DNA of 64,000 bases from Flavobacteriia bacterium (lineage in GTDB: Bacteria > Bacteroidota > Bacteroidia > Flavobacteriales > Weeksellaceae). Made by a program: the position numbers and the translations under genes. Each line of letters opens with the position of its first letter. Within the stretch, counting starts at the first letter, position 1. Where the stretch lies: positions 248,001 through 312,000 of the forward strand of contig JAECQR010000001.1 of the NCBI GenBank assembly GCA_015999765.1. Reading direction: 5' to 3'. Under the pieces are notes generated by a model. The model worked only from the letters and a program-made list of their open reading frames with translations, was not told where the DNA came from and searched no databases. Shown here in pieces: positions 63,284 through 64,000 of this stretch.

Positions 63284-63298
63284 CCGAAATTTTTCACC

Positions 63299-64000
63299 TT
63301 GGTTTTTAAACAAAAAATTACTGATTTTTTTAAAACAGTTTTCCCATCTACGAAATTTGAGCTTTTACTATTCATCATTTTCATTACCGTTTATGGTATT
63401 TTAGGAAGTTTCATTGCTCTGAATTACCGCATTATTTTTGATGACAGAATTCCCTGGGATGCTTACTTCAGTTTTGATAACCGTGCGATTGTAATGACCG
63501 GTGGCGGATTCGAAAGACATCCGCTGGCCAATTATTATTTCGACTGGATCCGGGAGTTTGCCTATCTTTTTTCAGACGGTAAAAAGGATGAAAATTTCCG
63601 GCTGGTTTTAGCCTGCTGCAGTAATTTGGCCATAAGTCTCAGCTTAATTCAGGTTTATAAGTATTTAAAGAACATTATAAGGTTACCGAAGAAAATCTCG
63701 CTGCTAATCCTCTTTTTCTTTGCCTTCTTCTCAACCAATATTTTGCTTTCTTTCACACCGGAAAACTACACTTACACTTTGTTTTTCCTCATATTATTTA
63801 ATTATTACGCTGCACTTAAATTAAAAAAGGAACAGAAAATACCTGCTGCCGCGCTTACTTTGGCGGTCGTTTCGGTTGGAGGTTTAACGGTTACAAATGC
63901 CGTAAAAGTGTATATTCCAATGCTCTTTGAGAAAAATATTTTCAGGAACTGGAAAAAGTTAGGACAAGCATTCCTGAGAGTCCTTATTTCAGTTGCGGTG
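63299..64000 (+). CDS. Polytopic membrane protein of unknown function (truncated at window end)
   Basis: The frame beginning TTG GTT TTT AAA at 63299 stays open to the right edge (234 codons) and has the hydrophobic pattern of a membrane protein. A first helix (about 22-42, LLLFIIFITVYGILGSF) is followed by a periplasmic loop with NYRIIFDDRIPWDAYFSFDN and GGFERHPLANYYFDWIRE. Several more helices follow. The HPL loop after helix 1 recalls glycosyltransferase-like or DUF6080-like membrane proteins, with low certainty. No ATG lies near the start, so TTG initiation is inferred. Confidence 0.65.
   Translation, partial: MVFKQKITDFFKTVFPSTKFELLLFIIFITVYGILGSFIALNYRIIFDDRIPWDAYFSFDNRAIVMTGGGFERHPLANYYFDWIREFAYLFSDGKKDENFRLVLACCSNLAISLSLIQVYKYLKNIIRLPKKISLLILFFFAFFSTNILLSFTPENYTYTLFFLILFNYYAALKLKKEQKIPAAALTLAVVSVGGLTVTNAVKVYIPMLFEKNIFRNWKKLGQAFLRVLISVAV

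Noticed and set aside
1-64000. CRISPR arrays, prophages, intact insertion sequences, retron or other defence systems
   Set aside because: No regularly spaced repeats, transposase, integrase, phage structural gene, reverse transcriptase or Cas-like protein could be found by reading the frames; all regions are explained by chromosomal genes and short spacers.

Overview
The window looks like a core chromosomal segment of a Flavobacteriales bacterium, most likely in the Chryseobacterium/Kaistella/Epilithonimonas group (Weeksellaceae). The reasons are moderate-to-low GC, many promoters of the Bacteroidota type (TTTG, 17-23 nt, TAnnTTTG), almost no Shine-Dalgarno sequences, a GldH-type gliding lipoprotein, type III glutamine synthetase, DUF3078 and DUF6909-like proteins, and the ricT-gldH-PBP1A gene order. 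The genus is an inference; the phylum is well supported. The window starts inside glyS (glycine-tRNA ligase) and ends inside an unrecognised membrane-protein gene.

Layout. 1-8.1 kb: glyS tail, a serine hydrolase, sufS, a peroxiredoxin, an orphan lipoprotein, endonuclease III, and a response regulator with a multi-PAS histidine kinase. 8.2-14.6 kb: DUF885 lipoprotein, an acidic orphan, exbB-exbD-tonB, folC and tRNA-Val(UAC). 14.6-21.7 kb: comM/yifB, DUF3078 protein, rhomboid protease, dprA, gdhA and a YdeI-like protein. 21.7-26.8 kb: a mutagenesis cassette made of a dnaE2-like polymerase and a Y-family polymerase, divergent from a LexA-like S24 repressor, with a direct repeat over the shared promoter. 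26.8-33 kb: small envelope proteins, tadA, coaX, an M1 aminopeptidase and a DUF6909-like protein. 33-36.4 kb: glnA (type III) and a C40 peptidase lipoprotein. 36.6-42.4 kb: the rod-shape operon mreB-mreC-mreD-mrdA-rodA on the minus strand. 42.6-46.5 kb: haem operon hemA-hemC-hemD-hemE. 46.6-52.6 kb: acetyltransferase, SemiSWEET, hflX, AlkD-like glycosylase, chaA, truncated haemoglobin, YkgJ-like protein and a small secreted protein. 52.6-57.1 kb: rplY, prs, a GDSL lipoprotein and a FadL-like porin on the minus strand. 57.5-64 kb: ricT, gldH, PBP1A, selO and the truncated membrane gene.

How the genes fit together: most are housekeeping genes. Cell-wall growth is covered by the mre/mrd operon, PBP1A and a C40 hydrolase. 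Nitrogen assimilation is covered by gdhA and glnA. Tetrapyrrole synthesis runs from glutamyl-tRNA to coproporphyrinogen III apart from hemL and hemB, which are not here. DNA repair and mutagenesis genes are nth, the alkD-like gene, dprA and dinB/dnaE. Energised outer-membrane transport is served by ExbBD-TonB. I see no CRISPR array, prophage, intact insertion sequence or biosynthetic cluster. The most interesting regulatory unit is the S24 repressor/dinB/dnaE2 cassette with its repeated ATTTGTCCCAA site. Other points worth a look are an endonuclease III without the iron-sulfur cluster cysteines, a perfect palindrome at the mreB promoter, a terminal-inverted-repeat element after sufS, and GC-rich intergenic repeats.
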